A stretch of DNA of 64,000 nucleotides from Przewalskia tangutica. Lineage: Eukaryota > Streptophyta > Magnoliopsida > Solanales > Solanaceae. The position numbers were made by a program, and so were the translations under genes. The notes under the pieces are model-generated. The model did not search any database. It was not told the DNA's origin and saw only the letters and a program-made list of their open reading frames with translations. The stretch covers positions 77,926,093 through 77,990,092 of the forward strand of contig CM056738.1 of NCBI GenBank assembly GCA_029844215.1. The letters are read 5' to 3'. Shown piece after piece: positions 11,317 to 23,340 of this stretch (the first letter of the stretch is position 1; every line of letters starts with the position of its first letter).

Positions 11317-12600
11317 ATGCCTCCACGCAAGGCAATCGCGACCCAGAAGGGCAAGGCAGCTGATGGAGCTGCTAGTAGGACGCAGAGGGTTACGAGGGCA
11401 CAGGCCCAGTCTTTACCTGAGGTGATGCTTCGGACGGCGAGTTCCACGACGTCGCCAAATTTCTAGAGTTCAGAGCAAAGAAGCGGCCATCGAGACCGCA
11501 GACTGAGCCTCCGCCACACCGAGCAGCAGGATACGGGTTACAAGCGAGATGACTCGCTTATTATCCGTGGTCAGGCGAGGCGAGGACAGACGGAGACAGC
11601 CGGCCAGACCGTAGTTCACCCCAATCGATAGCTCGAGACTTCGGACATTTTGAGTCGCAGCCACCGTAGTTCTATGGTCGAGGATCGAGGATGATCCTCG
11701 TGAGTTTATCCGACAGCTGCAGCGATCATGAGAGTGATCAAGGCCTCGAGACAGAGTCGGTAGTATTGGTTCACATCGGCCGCGTGATATCGCAGCTGAT
11801 CGTTTGATTCGCGGAACCGCCCCGGGAGCATGCGCTCACTGCTTGGGACGAAGTTCTTAGAGGCGCTTTTAGCCATTTCTTGCCTACGATGAGGAGAGCT
11901 CGCCGATAGATTTCGATGTTAAGACAGAGCGGCGGATGGTCCGAGTACAACGTAGTTTGACTCGTTGCTGCAGACGCCCCCGCTTTAGTGGCGCATGGAG
12001 GACAGAGTGCACCGCTATGTCACAGGCTCACGATTACTTAGCGTAGGGTTGCTCGAGTAGCTCTTCACCGCACGGACATTGCCCGCACGCAGCTTATGCA
12101 CTGGGCGGCGAACGCAGGGCCGACGCATTGACAGATATCGCCAGGTGCGGCCGTAAAGCAGGTCTTTTGGTAGCTTTCGAGGCGACGGCCAAGAAGCAGA
12201 TCGGGTTGCACTCACCGGCTCGAGCGCCTCCGCCATCTTCCGACGCCACGGATTCGGAGCAGGTCGTGCCCTGTGGCTTCGCCTAGAAATCGTGGACGCT
12301 ACCCGATCGAGACCACCTCTCGCGCTGGCGATGGTAGATCCTATTTCGAGTCAGGTAATGTGAGGCCTTGTTACACTTGTGGCCGCAGGTTATATTTCGA
12401 GGACTGTCCACTGCAGGCGCGCAGATGGTAGGGTTCACCACAGGTCATTCGACGGACTTCATCTCCTACTGCATTTCTCCTGCAGGCGTGGTACTCATGG
12501 GCCAGCAGTCGCGGCAGGTCGTGGCAAGTGGTCCTAGTTCCACGTCCTCGAACCGCATTTATGCCATGTCCCACCGTCAGACCGTGAGGCGCCACCGGAT
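11317..12600 (+). pseudogene. Gag of element A (degenerate)
   Basis: The start codon at 11317 opens MPPRKAIATQKGKAADGAA, a basic N-terminus shared with the gags of array D. The frame closes at 11464-11466 and gag-like coding then continues in shifted frames. Recognisable pieces are the DPREFIRQL-like stretch near 11693, a DIA region near 12075, and a degenerate CCHC zinc knuckle (CYTCG) near 12370. Gag would form the particle and package element RNA. Many one- or two-base indels rule out a full product. Part of this damage may be sequence error at CAG/CTG sites. Confidence 0.75.
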
Positions 12601-13096
12601 GTCGCCACAGTGTACATTATTGGTTTCATGTTGTGATGTATATGCTTTGATAGATCCGTGTTCTACCTTGTCCTATATATCTCCTCATATCACGGGTAGA
12701 ATAGTGATGAGCCCGAGTCCATAAAACCTTTCGGTGGCTACGCCAGCAGTGATTCGCGGTAGCCGAGCGTATATAAGGCTTGCCTAATGACTATATACAT
12801 CGTCGCGACTCAGCCGACTTGATAGAGTCGATATGACGGACTTTGATGTGATTATGGGTATGGATCGGCTAGCCTTGCTATGCCAATGTGGACCGTAGAG
12901 AGAGATCGCACGGCCCAGCTTTCCCGGGAGCCGTTATTCAGTGGGAGTGGAATATCTGCGCCGGCGGTAGGTTTATTTATTACCTCAAGGCTAGGAAGAT
13001 GGTGCGTGGCGGTATATCTACCATATTGTTCGTATTTGATATCGAGGCCAAGATACCGACCTTGACCGGCCCGTTGTCAGAGAGTTTCCAAACGTA
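12601..13096 (+). pseudogene. Retropepsin-like protease region of element A
   Basis: In the plus frame ending at 12724 the segment VYALIDPCSTLSYI matches the active-site region of plant Ty3/gypsy proteases, where the usual motif is D-P-G-S-T-L. Here the glycine is cysteine. The downstream part is frame-shifted up to the RT start. The enzyme would cut the Gag-Pol polyprotein inside the particle. The changed catalytic loop and frameshifts indicate it is dead. Confidence 0.7.
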
Positions 13097-13920
13097 TTCC
13101 CAGACGATCTCCCAGGTATCCCTCCTGAGAGGGATATTGAGTTTTGCATTGATATGTCGCCAGACACTCGGCCGATATCTATTCCACCATACAGGATGGC
13201 ACCTGCTGAGTTGAGGGAGTCAAGGACCACCAAAGATTTCTCGGAAAAGACTTTATCAGGCCTAGTGTTTCTCCCTATGGAGCGCCGATTTTATTTGTAA
13301 AAAGAAGGATGGGACGCTGCGTATGTGTGTTGATTACAGGCAGCTGAATAAGGTAACTATCAAGAACAGATACCCCCTCCCCATGATTGATGATTTGTTT
13401 GACCAGTTGCAGGGTGCGAGGTGTTTCTCCAAGATAGACCTGCGGTCTGGTTATCATCAGGTGCGAGTTAGAGAGGCAGATATCCCAAAGACTGCATTCA
13501 GGACCCGGTATAGGCACTATGAGTTCAGTGATGTCTTTCGGTTGACCAACGCCCAAAGAAGATTTATGGATTTGATGAACCGGGTGTTCAAACCATTCTT
13601 AGATATGTTCGTTATAGTATTCATTGATGACATCCTGATTTATTCGCAAGACAGAGCAGAGTACGCAGATCACCCGAGCGACGGCATTGGGTCCTCCGAG
13701 CCGGCAACAGATGCCAAGTTCTCAAAATGCAAGTTTTGGTTGGCTTGATGGCTTTCTTAGTGGCATGTTATCGGACCGATAGTATTCGGGTTGATACAAA
13801 GAAAGATCGAGGCGCCAAGACTTGGCCTGCACCCACTACACCGACGGAGACGCGCAACTTTGGGCCTCATGGGTTATTATCTGAGGTTTGTGGAGAAGTT
13901 TGCTTCCATTTCGCACTTTG
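13097..13920 (+). pseudogene. Reverse transcriptase of element A (frameshifted)
   Basis: The linker DDLPGIPPER near 13103 and PYRMAPAELRE near 13180 introduce the domain. The clear core starts at about 13323 with CVDYRQLNKVTIKNRYPLP, DDLFDQLQG and FSKIDLRSGYHQ, and continues to the catalytic box FIDDILIYS near 13620 (plant gypsy F/Y-x-DD form). A stretch between 13520 and 13565 is scrambled by compensating indels around the usual SFGLTNAP motif. Further shifts follow after 13660. It belongs to Ty3/gypsy, chromovirus branch. Confidence 0.9.
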
Positions 13921-14400
13921 ACTAGCCGACTCGTAGCGTATGTTCCAGTGGACGGATGCTTGTGAGAGGGCTTCCGCCATCAAGGAGAAATTGACGACCG
14001 CCCGCTTCTTACTCTTCCAGGGGTTTAGACGGATATGTGGTTTATTGTGACGCGTCGTGTCGGGTTGGGCAGGCCGACGCAAAGACGGTAAAGTTATAGC
14101 TACGATCTCGACACTCGAAGCATGAGAAGAACTACCCCACACATGACTTAGAGTCGCAGCAGTGATTCATGCCTCAAGATCTGGAGACATTATTTATATG
14201 GAGTTCATGTGGATATTTACACAGACCACAAGAGCCTCCAGTATATCTTCAGCCAGAGGGAGCTGAACTTGCGACAGAGACGGTGGTTAGAGCTACTTAA
14301 GGATTATGATGTCGATATCCTATACCACCCAGGGAAGGCCAATATAGTTGCAGATGCCCTTAGTCGCAGATCGATGGGTAGTCCGCCGATGTGCACTGCA
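13921..14400 (+). pseudogene. RNase H of element A
   Basis: The first half (14030-14190) is frame-shifted but shows YCDAS and the THDLE-type segment. The second half is clean in the frame from 14209: YTDHKSLQYIF, LNLRQRRWLELLKDYD and ILYHPGKAN...DALSRR. Together these are the RNase H of plant Ty3/gypsy Pol. It follows RT directly, as expected. Confidence 0.85.
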
Positions 14401-14547
14401 GAGAGGTACATGGTCCGCGAGTTACATCAGCTAGCGAGCCTTGGGGTTCGTTTGGTTGGTTCTGAAAGTAGTGGGGTTCGGGTTCGAGAGGTTGCCGAGT
14501 CGTCCATCGTCGAGGAGGTGAAGAGGCGATAGTATGAGGATCCGATT

Positions 14548-15677
14548 ATGGTACGGTATCGAGATACGGCTCTTCGAGAGGAGAAGAGTCTATTTGAGAC
14601 AGCACCTGATGGGATGCTAAAATTTGAGGGCAGGTTATGTGTTCCCGATGTAGCAGGACTTCGCCAGATTCTCGTGAGGCACACGGCTCGTTACTCTATT
14701 CATCCGGGGTCGACTAAGATGTACCACGACCTCAGGTGTATATATTGGTGGGATGGCCTGAAGAGGGACGTTGCGGAGTTTGTTGCTCGAGTCCAATTGT
14801 CGCCAGTCAGTGGAGCACGAAGCACAGTGGGTTATTGCAGATGATAGAGATTCGACATGGAAGTGGGAGGTGATCAATATGGACTTTATTACGAGGTTAC
14901 CTCACTCGGAGGAAGCATTATTCCATCCGGTTATTGTCGACGTGTGAAATCATCCACTTTCTTGATCGGGGCGACCTATTCGGCCGAGTATTATGCTAGA
15001 TTGTATATCAGAGAGATTGTGAGACTGCATGGAGTTCCTATATCGATTATTTCGCATGAGGCGCCCGATTCCGACTAACTTCGGAGGTCTTTCGGAAGGG
15101 ATTAGGGACATGTGAGTCTCGATCGCGTTTCATCCTCGACGGCCAAGCGGGCGAGCGTACTATCCAGACACTTGAGGATATGCTGCGGGCCTGCGTTATT
15201 GATTTCAGGGGTAGCTGGGAGGATCATTTACCTCTTGTGGAGTTTTCATATAACAACAGCTACCATTCTAGTATCCAGATGACGCCTTATGAGGCCTTAT
15301 ATGGGAGAAAGTGCAGATCACCGATAGCCTGGTTTGATGTGGGCGAAGTTCAGTTAGTCGGGCCGGACTTGATTCAGCAGGCGGTGGATAAGGTGAAGCT
15401 TATCCAGGAGCGGTTATTGTCAGCTCAGAGTCGACATAAGTCGTATGCAGATAATCGGCGTCGACACTTGGAGTTTGAGATAGATGATTGGGTCTTCCTG
15501 AAGGTATCACCCATGAAGGGTGTAATGAGGTTTGGGAAGAAGGGGAAACTTAGCCCAAGGTACATTGGGCCTTATCAGATTGTCCGTAGGGTAGGCAAGG
15601 TTGCCTATGAGTTGGATCTGCCGTCCGATCTGGAGGCAATACATCCAGTTTTTCATGTGTCTATGTTGCGAATGTGA
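14548..15677 (+). pseudogene. Integrase of element A (broken in the core)
   Basis: The zinc-binding N-terminus shows HPGSTKMYHDLR and YWWDGLKRDVAEFV (14700-14790). The cysteine pair is lost by a frameshift near 14800. Core fragments RTTYSAEYYARLYIREIVRLHGVP-like (14970-15040) and DRG-type residues are interrupted. The C-terminal half is one clean frame from 15180 to 15677 with SYNNSYHSSIQMTPYEALYG and KKGKLSPRYIGPYQIV, ending HPVFHVSMLRM before a stop. The protein would join element cDNA into chromosomal DNA. Confidence 0.88.
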
Positions 15678-15915
15678 ATCAGAGATCCATATAGAGTGCA
15701 CCCGATTTGTGATGTCCAGGTGACAGAGGGGTTATCGTATGAGGGGAGTCCCATAGCGATACTCGATTGTCAGGTTAGGCGACTGCGGACAAAAGATGTG
15801 GCTTCCGTCAAGGTCTTGTGGCGGAATGAGAACAGAGAGGAAATGACATGGGAAGCAGAAGAGGACATGATGAAGAAGTATCCCCACTTGTTCTCTACAC
15901 CTCCAGGTAACCCAC
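15678..15915 (+). pseudogene. Chromodomain-like tail of element A integrase
   Basis: After the stop at 15675-15677 the same protein continues in another frame: AILDCQVRRLRTKDVASVKV, LWRNENREEMTWEAEEDM and KYPHLF. This layout is the chromodomain-like C-terminus of plant chromoviral integrases. In the family it is thought to guide integration toward particular chromatin. The frame change between tail and integrase core is a decay event. Confidence 0.75.
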
Positions 15916-16046
15916 TTTCCTGCTTGTTAGTTTTAGTTTTGGCATATATGCTTAAGTATGGTTGTGGCCATGTAGAGCGTTCTTTTTGCATGAAGAATAG
16001 TTAAGAGGATCTATGTCGATATTGTGATTTGAGTGAGCATAGAAGG

Positions 16047-16081
16047 AACATTCGGGATGAATGTTTCTAAGGGGGAGAGAA
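16047..16081 (+). promoter_or_regulatory. PPT of element A with upstream hairpin
   Basis: AACATTC (16047-16053) and GAATGTT (16059-16065) form a short hairpin. The purine run AAGGGGGAGAGAA (16069-16081) follows directly and abuts the LTR start TGTTACACC at 16082. The run is the plus-strand primer. The hairpin recurs at the same place in C, D and E. Confidence 0.85.
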
Positions 16082-18701
16082 TGTTACACCCCGTAACTCA
16101 GGTCATGCTTATGAGAACGTACTAAAGGAATTAAGATTTAAATTTTAGAAAGATAGGTTGACAGAATGTTTCGGACGGGTTTTAGTCAACTTTGGGCGGT
16201 TTATGCCCAGTTACCTTAGGAGTTCCTAGGTGTTTCAAAAGCCTAGTATGTAGTTCGTTGAGTCTAGTTCCCAACGCAACAAACCGCTCATCGATAGGGC
16301 ATCAGAGTAGAAAGTTATGGAAGTTACAAGTTCAGTGCACAAGCAAGTGTTTCGGCTTGAGGCTGCCAGCAGTGCGCCGGATCTGAGGCCGCGACGGATG
16401 CAGGCCGCGCCGGATATACTGGAGTTCTCTGAAGTTGCAGCGCCGTATGTCTTGAAAGTTTTGGAGGTTTGTGCCCAGGCGCGGATTTTTGCGGCGGGGA
16501 AAATCAGAAGATATTTTTTTGTAAAGGCCATGGGAGGGTGACAAGTGTCCCTCCCATCTGATTGTGAGGAAGTCCTATTTATTGACCAAGTCTTGAAGAC
16601 TTGGTCATTCTTCAAGAACCCCATTCTCTCTAAAAATCCCTCTTCCTTCTCTCTAAAAATCCTTCTCCCTTCTCTCTAAAAATTCAGGGAAAAACCAAGG
16701 CCTAGAAAAAATTTGGAAAGGCGGCAAGAAGGAAATATGTTGACAAGCTTGTAGGAGGTTTGTAGAGGTGATGTTAACGAAGAGGAAATTGTGGAAAGAG
16801 GGAAAGTGAGATTTGTTGGACTGTTTTGGGTGAACTCTAAGGTAACAAACCATTCTCCTTTTTAAGTAAATTGTGTTGCATGTGAGGAAGAAAGGACTTG
16901 TAGTTGTCAATATTGCTTTTAGGTATATTGCATGTAGGAATAATGATTTGGATTTGAAAGGATTGGATAAGGATGATATGTGAGCATGTTATAGCCAAGA
17001 TACTACCTTAAACTTATTGAATTATTTAATATGTATTGTGGGGCAGAATTTTACACGTCCGGTTAGGCGTGTAATCTCCTTGTATTACTGAATTGTTAGG
17101 CCTTGTTTATGGCATGTTGGCTATTGATATCGGACCTTGAAAAGGTGGAAAAGTATGTAAAAACAAAGGAAGTGCTGTCCAATTTTCCGTAGAATAAGGA
17201 ACTTTATGCTTAGATTATTCGACGAAGTCTGAGCGTTAATAGACGTATTTGATTATTATAGGTTGATACTCTACGCGCGGCATATTCGACTTGGCAAGTG
17301 GATTTAGCCGAGGAGGTATGTGATTCTTCCTATCCTCTTGAGCATGATGATTGTAAAATATATAGTACGGTAGACGTACGTGTGTCAAATGAATTTTAGT
17401 TTTATTTTGATGTCTTTGACTTGAGTCCTAAATGTTAAGTATCTTGAAGTATTTCAAAAAGGAGTTATGAATCATTATTTAGAAGGAAATTAACACTTGG
17501 TTTTAAAAGGAATAAGTCCTCTTGGTTTTTTTTCCAAACAAATGTGATTGTTTTGAATTATAAAAGAAATATAAGTGTTATACTAGCTTTATGGGAAGTT
17601 AGTTATAGCGACTTAAGGAAGATAAAAAGAATGGTTTACTTACTTGTTTGTAGAAGCCTTATAACGATTTCTGAATGTGTGGTAAGTTGGTTTGAGAAGT
17701 AAACATGTTATGTTACTATGGGTGTTAGTGCCTTGAGATTTGTTGTGGTAAGGGGGTTCTCTCGTTGTGCTTATGTCGTTTACGATTAACCGGTTGTGCT
17801 TGTGTATATCACCTACCCCCCTGACTTGTTATGTTGCCGCGGGTTAGCTACCCCCGATGCGAGGAGTACCTCATGCGGGTCCACATGACCTATGCGCTCT
17901 GGTAGTCGAGAATCGCCCGGGTGTGTTCTGGCCGTCGAGAATACCTCATGCGGTCCAAGTGGCCATGCGGACTACGGTAGTCCAGTAAATGACGCGGGTT
18001 AGCTACCCCCGATGCGAGGAGTACCTCATGCGGGTCCACGGGACCTATGCGGACTACGGGAGTCCAGGATTAGACTCGCACAATGATACTAGGGGCGAAT
18101 GGCCCTACTTCGATCATTGGCGGTCTAGAAAAGACCGGTTGGGTTACACCTATTTGCTCTTATATATTTTGTGGCAGTATGTGATGTTAATTGGTTTGTT
18201 TCGTACATGTTTGTGAATTGGTTTTAAAATGGTTATGATTTCAGTTCAGTACTTTCAGTTTCACATACTTGGTACCTGTTGTACCGACCTCCTTCGGGGG
18301 CTGCGTTCATGACGCATGTAGAGGTACATCGGTGGTTGATCCTCGCTCATAGGATCAGATTCGCTTTAGGAAGCCCCGTTTCTCCGGAGGCTTATCTTTT
18401 GGTATGATTCCATGTCATTGTAGATTCATGTACATTCAGGGGTATGGCAGGCCCTGTCCCGTCATAGTTGTTACAAACTCTTAGAGGTATGTAGTCCTGT
18501 TGTAAATTGGGTTTGGTAAAGGATGTAACTGTTCAGTTGTTGTCATGTATATACAGGAAGGTGGCCGTTTCGGTTAGTCTGTTTCGTATTTTATATTGTT
18601 TCATGTTTATGAGTTTACTTCCGCTGGTTTTTCTCTGATGTTGTATCACTAGGGTGCCCGGGGTAAGGCACCAGCCACGGGCCCGAGGTCGGGTCGTGAC
18701 A
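16082..18701 (+). repeat. 3' LTR of element A
   Basis: It is a 2,620-bp direct repeat of the 5' LTR, ending GGTCGTGACA. Hairpin 1 lies at 16532-16555, hairpin 2 at 16584-16606, and the CATGCGG-rich tract at about 17850-18060. The largest visible differences from the 5' copy are in the GC-rich block (16370-16420), where several short pieces are missing. Confidence 0.95.
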
Positions 18702-19139
18702 GGAGCTATCCCAAAAGCTAAGCAAGGATCCTAAGCCCGCGGCTCCACAAAATGAGTACCTATACATGCGGGCATGAACGCAGCCCCCCGAAGGGGGTCA
18801 TTACAACAAGGTATCAAGTATGTAAACAGGAAGTACAGTAAATAAGATCATAACTGCACAAAAGAATGACATGGATAAGTATGAAAATCAAATACCAGAT
18901 CCTACCGTGCCATATAAAAAGAGAGCCAATTGTGCTTACAAAAATGTGAGTCAACCGTATCTGTTTACATATAACGTATCCCGGCCCTTTAGTGAGGGAC
19001 TCGGTGCAATTATCATAATCATGAATACCTGTCCATGTAACGTATCTCTCTTAACGTATCTCGGCCTTTTAGTGAGGGACTCAAGGGAATCATAATACAT
19101 ATATAAAATCAACTGTGCCCTTTAAAAAGTGAAAGTCAT

Positions 19140-19440
19140 GTACTGCCTGAGTATCTATACTCGCATCATGGATACATGTCCATGGAATAATATACAGCCT
19201 GAGTATCTATACTCGCATCATGGATACATGTCCATGGAATAAAACCAAGGTACCAACACATCTTATTCATGAGAATCGAACCCGCATGGGTATTTATACC
19301 CGCATGAGTATCTATACTCGCATCACGGATCTTGTCTGTGGATATTATTCATGGGAATCGAACCAGCATTGGTATTTATACCCGCATGAGTATCTATACT
19401 CGCATCACGGATCTCATCCGTGGATATCATATACATATAA
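19140..19440. repeat. Short tandem duplications in LTR B
   Basis: Two near-identical units containing GAGTATCTATACTCGCATCA and CATGTCCATGGAATA occur back to back. Two units containing GGTATTTATACCCGCATGAG and TGGATAT follow. The motifs are self-complementary (GAGTATCTATACTC, GGTATTTATACC). The position and CGCATG content match the CATGCGG tracts of the other gypsy LTRs here. Confidence 0.75.
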
Positions 19441-19586
19441 ACATTGCCGACCCCTTATGGGACTCGTTGAAATGGAATAACAACACTTGCACGAATAGCT
19501 ATCATGAGCAACCATAGGCACTTTAAATCATCTTTGACCCTCATTAGAATAAATAGAATAAACTTTCATTTTAGAAAAATCAAAGC

Positions 19587-19967
19587 ACTATCATGTCATG
19601 TAATATTAGGGACTTGAACCCAAAAGTACTATGTACGTCCACCGTACCTTTATTTTATAAAAAGAGTCATATCATGTATCATTAGGGACTTGAACCCAAA
19701 AGTACTATGTACGTCCACCGTACATTTATTTTATAAAAAGAGTCATATCATGTATCATTAGGGACTTGAACCCAAAAGTACTATGTACGTCCACCGTACC
19801 TTTATTTTATAAAAAGAGTCATATCATGTATCATTAGGGACTTGAACCCAAAAGTACTATGTACGTCCACCGTACCTTCATTTTATAAAAAGAGTCATAT
19901 CATGTATCATTAGGGACTTGAACCCAAAAGTACTATGTACGTCCACTGTACATACATTTTATAAAAA
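19587..19967. repeat. 76-bp tandem repeat in LTR B, about five copies
   Basis: Units start with AGAGTCATATCATGTATCAT and include GGGACTTGAACCC and ACTATGTACGTCCACCGTAC, with a period of 76 bp (for example 19663, 19739, 19815, 19891). The first copy is divergent. The unit is a normal single-copy part of related LTRs, so the array arose by local expansion. Confidence 0.88.
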
Positions 19968-20435
19968 GACACCAAGGCACTCTCGTACCTTTCATTTTAA
20001 ATCCTCATTTGGAAAATCAAGACACTTATCACATCAAGTATCATTTTAAATCCTCATTTGGAAAATCAAGACACTTATCATATCAAGAATCATTTTAGGA
20101 TTTAGATCCTGTAAAACTATGTACGTCCATCACACACTTACATCATATAACCAACTTTCAAAGAATAAAGGATAGTTCACACACCGTTTGTCGTCTGTAT
20201 CAACTCGATAATCTAAATTCGTCTCGTTCATCTGGCTAACATTATGGAAACATTTTCATGGTGATAACCGATCCGAATTGCCAAATTAATTCATTTTATG
20301 AGTCGTTAGTAGGTTATATATTATAATGATCTTATCTAATCAGCTATGAACTAGAAAATGTAAAACGAACTGGTTATGTCTTAGTTTCTATGCAGATGGA
20401 AGTCTAATCATTTCAATATAATTGATTGTCGATAC

Positions 20436-20497
20436 CTTTTTCATTTAACGCTGCAATGACTTGTTTTAATACGCTGCAATGACTTGTTTTAATACGT
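20436..20497. repeat. 25-bp direct duplication in LTR B
   Basis: The segment containing CGCTGCAATGACTTGTTTTA occurs twice in a row, a local slippage duplication. Confidence 0.7.
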
Positions 20498-22120
20498 TTA
20501 CCAAAATTAGTCTCAACGCTTAATACTTATTAGTGTTGTAATTTAGCAAGATACTAACAACTCTTACCAACATCTCCCATAAGACTTGGTAAGGACTTAG
20601 GAATAATTTAGACATGCCTTTAGCATAGAATCAATAACATGAATACTCCTTAACTTCTAAGAGTAGAATAACTTTTGAAACAATACCACAATTATGGTTC
20701 ATACGTAGAACATGCCAAAAGAAGGAAGGAAGAGGTTCACATACCTTATTGACGACTAACCAACATGATAAGTAGAATACGCCCCAAATAGGTACTTCAA
20801 CATATAATAACAATAACACGTCTATCAACTCCATGATACTAGTGTAAGACATATACCAAGTAATGGCTCTCTTTTCTTATAAATATTTGGGCAGCACTTC
20901 CCTTATTTATACGTATTTTCCACCTTTCAATAAGGCCAATTTCATCAACAACCAAGCACCAATTAAGGGCACAACCAAACAGTTAACCAAGGTGATTCAC
21001 ACACCTATTTCTTACGTAAATCAACCTCTTATTCCACGTTAAAACAGTCCATAAAAACAGTCCACAATCCAATAATAACAAGGGTAAAATGTGAGGCCTT
21101 TTAATACCCTTCTACACCCTTATTCCTTTAGGACTTTCATTAGCAATTACTATACTTAAACATGCATAATGGTGGATGAATTTTCAGCATTCTAACGCCA
21201 CAAAACAGTCCCTAAAACTGCATAACAATATCCAACAGTTTTATACAACTCTCGGCCAAACAACCGCAACCAAAGCCCTTTTTCAATATTCCTTATAATC
21301 CAATCCAAGTTCCAATACTTTAATATAATCATATCAATTTGTAATATCCAATTACTTCAAAAGGGAGAAGAAGTCTTACCTTAAATCTTAGCCAAAATAG
21401 TCCACAAGTTTCGGCCAATAGCTTCACTTCCACACCACTTCTTCAAGCTCCAACAACATTCATGTATCCTCTACAAACTTGTAACAATTTTGCCTTCTTG
21501 TTTTACTTCCAAAAAGTTCATCTCCAAGCCTAGGTTTTCAAGGCAACTCTGGGCCACCCACTATTTTGGAGAACCTTGGTTTAGCACTTAGTTAAGGAGC
21601 TTAATCTAGGAGGATATAAGGTAATCTAGGAGAAGTAATTCTTGTTCTTCACTTTGGTAGAGAAATCGAAAACCTAAGGCTAAGGAAGAGAGAAGTGTAA
21701 GTCTTGGAGGGGAAGATATTTGTAAAATGATCTAAGTCTTGTAATGTATAACTCTATCTACTTGTCATCTTGCAAGACAAGTGGATGAGGGACACATGTC
21801 ACCCTCCTATTGGTCATAATCCTTTCTTCACAAAATATCTTAACACTTGGCCAAAATATCTAAAATTCGAAGGGCCCCACAAAATTGTGAAATTTTCGGT
21901 GGACCCCATATTATCAATTCCAAGACTTCATAATACAATATTGAGTCCATAAATCCAATTAGAAGAATTTAACCACTAATATTAATTCTCGTCGTCACAT
22001 TTGTTGTATCCAAAATTTCCATATATAAATGTAAATATACTTTCCTTCCAACCTTCCAATCTTATTTCCTTACTTACGTTCTCACTTATATGCCCTGGAA
22101 CTACGGGGTGTAACACTGAC

Positions 22121-22680
22121 GAAGGCACGAGTTACTCCCGATAAGGGACATCCTCTAAGAGGTCGTGAAGTTACTCAACTTCTCATCATGTTTTGTACAA
22201 AGAGATAAACTTTTATTCCATCACGAATCGGCCGATGCAAATTTGCTTAGAGGATTTTTCAAAGACACACCATACACATCCACTTGTGGCTTTGGTGTTC
22301 TTCAAGTCTGATGTCCAGTTTGCATCACTATGTTCTCCCAAAACCACTGGACATCCAGAATATCATAATTTATAGATAGGAGAATATTTCAGATGTCGTC
22401 ACATCCGATTTAAAGCCTTCTATTGATCATTACCAGTGAACCTTAGTTCAACCGATCTTCTTTATGAGCCGATACAAGGTCAGTTCTAGTGTGTAAGATA
22501 CATTAAAATATATGTGACGTACGTCTATCGCTCCTGATATATGGGTGCACCATAATTTCAATCAATTCTATGATTCATATCCATTGGTGACTTCGGTGAG
22601 ACTGTCAAAACACCTCACATATGAGTTTGGTTTAGACTGGTCTGTTAGATGTCTTGGAATTCCCAATTCCTAAGATGTCA
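22121..22680 (-). pseudogene. Copia RT end and RNase H N-terminal part
   Basis: On the minus strand, degraded but recognisable blocks run from FDMNDMG and DDILGI (end of RT) to a VSAHKED-like segment and then a region resembling the SDANW and SSKQ blocks of copia RNase H, spread over several frames. The domain stops at 22121, where solo LTR B interrupts it, and resumes at 5392-4958. Confidence 0.7.
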
Positions 22681-23340
22681 TCTGTAATACCCATATCATT
22701 CATGTCGAAACATCATTTCAACATACTCTTAGTTTCTAGGATCAACCTAGGACCTCTCCCTATGATCAACATGTCGTCTACGTAAAGGCACATCATGACG
22801 AACGAGTCAGAATTACCTTTCATGTAGACACATTTGTCACACTCACATGTGGAGAAACTCTTTGATAGTGAAGTATTATCAAATGTTTCGTGCCAATGCT
22901 TCGGGGCTTGTTTTAGCCCGCACAGAGATTTGACAAGTTGACAGACTTTCTTCTCTTCTCCTAAACTACATACCCCATCGGGTTGTTCCACATCACTTTC
23001 TTCTTCCACTTTTGGACCTTTGGTTTTCCAACAGTTGGCTATTTAGCTTCAGAGTCAATATTTTTGTAGTCAGATTCATTGTTTCTATTTTATCTGAAAC
23101 TTCCAGAACCAAAATGTAAACATTTCACGGACCATAATTGAAGCTCAGGAAGAAGCCCAACAGTTCATTAACCCAACTCTACGGTTAGAAAGGTTGTCTC
23201 AATATCCATATCATGTAAGATTGCGGTGACCCTGGAGGTTAAGCTATTGACATAGGAGCACATGTCCAAGTAGCCGAGACCTTATACTCGTCAGTAGACG
23301 CATCTACTTTGTACTCAATTTGAGTATCCACTTTTACAAC
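22681..23340 (-). pseudogene. Copia reverse transcriptase core
   Basis: The longest intact minus frame (23009-22713) contains LVKSLCGLKQAPKHWHETFD, CVYMKG and the catalytic box LYVDDMLIIG. GLKQAPR/K-W and YVDD are diagnostic of Ty1/copia RT, distinct from the FIDD of the gypsy elements here. Upstream to 23340 the N-terminal RT (a degraded KWVYKVK-like region and the fragments YKVDAST and DEYKV) is present with stops and shifts. Confidence 0.88.

Larger units (their letters stand above)
5702..18701 (+). mobile_element. Ty3/gypsy chromovirus A, full length
   Basis: This is a complete element with a 5' LTR (5702-11110, interrupted by solo LTR F), a PBS, gag, protease, RT, RNase H, integrase with a chromodomain-like tail, a PPT and a 3' LTR (16082-18701). 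The target duplication is GGAGC (5697-5701 and 18702-18706). LTRs are about 2.6 kb, the PBS matches initiator-Met tRNA, and the domain order RT-RNase H-IN is that of Ty3/gypsy. The long LTRs and the C-terminal SVKVLW...TWE region suggest the Tekay/Del lineage (inference). The coding frame is broken in many places, so the copy is not autonomous. It sits inside solo LTR B. Confidence 0.95.
5393..22115 (-). mobile_element. Solo gypsy LTR B, split by element A
   Basis: It starts TGTGACGACCCG at 5393 and ends GGGGTGTAACA at 22115, flanked by the duplication CTGAC (5388-5392 and 22116-22120). Once element A (5702-18701) and its duplication are removed, about 3.7 kb remain. I find no second LTR, PBS or PPT inside, so this is a solo LTR, normally produced by recombination between the two LTRs of one element. 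Its end sequence is related to the LTRs of A, C, D and F (TGTTAYRCCCCGTA when read on the minus strand). It carries three tandem-repeat tracts. Confidence 0.88.

Noticed and set aside
19587..19967. Regular 76-bp repeat that could be mistaken for a CRISPR array
   Set aside because: There are no distinct spacers; the whole unit repeats, inside a plant LTR.
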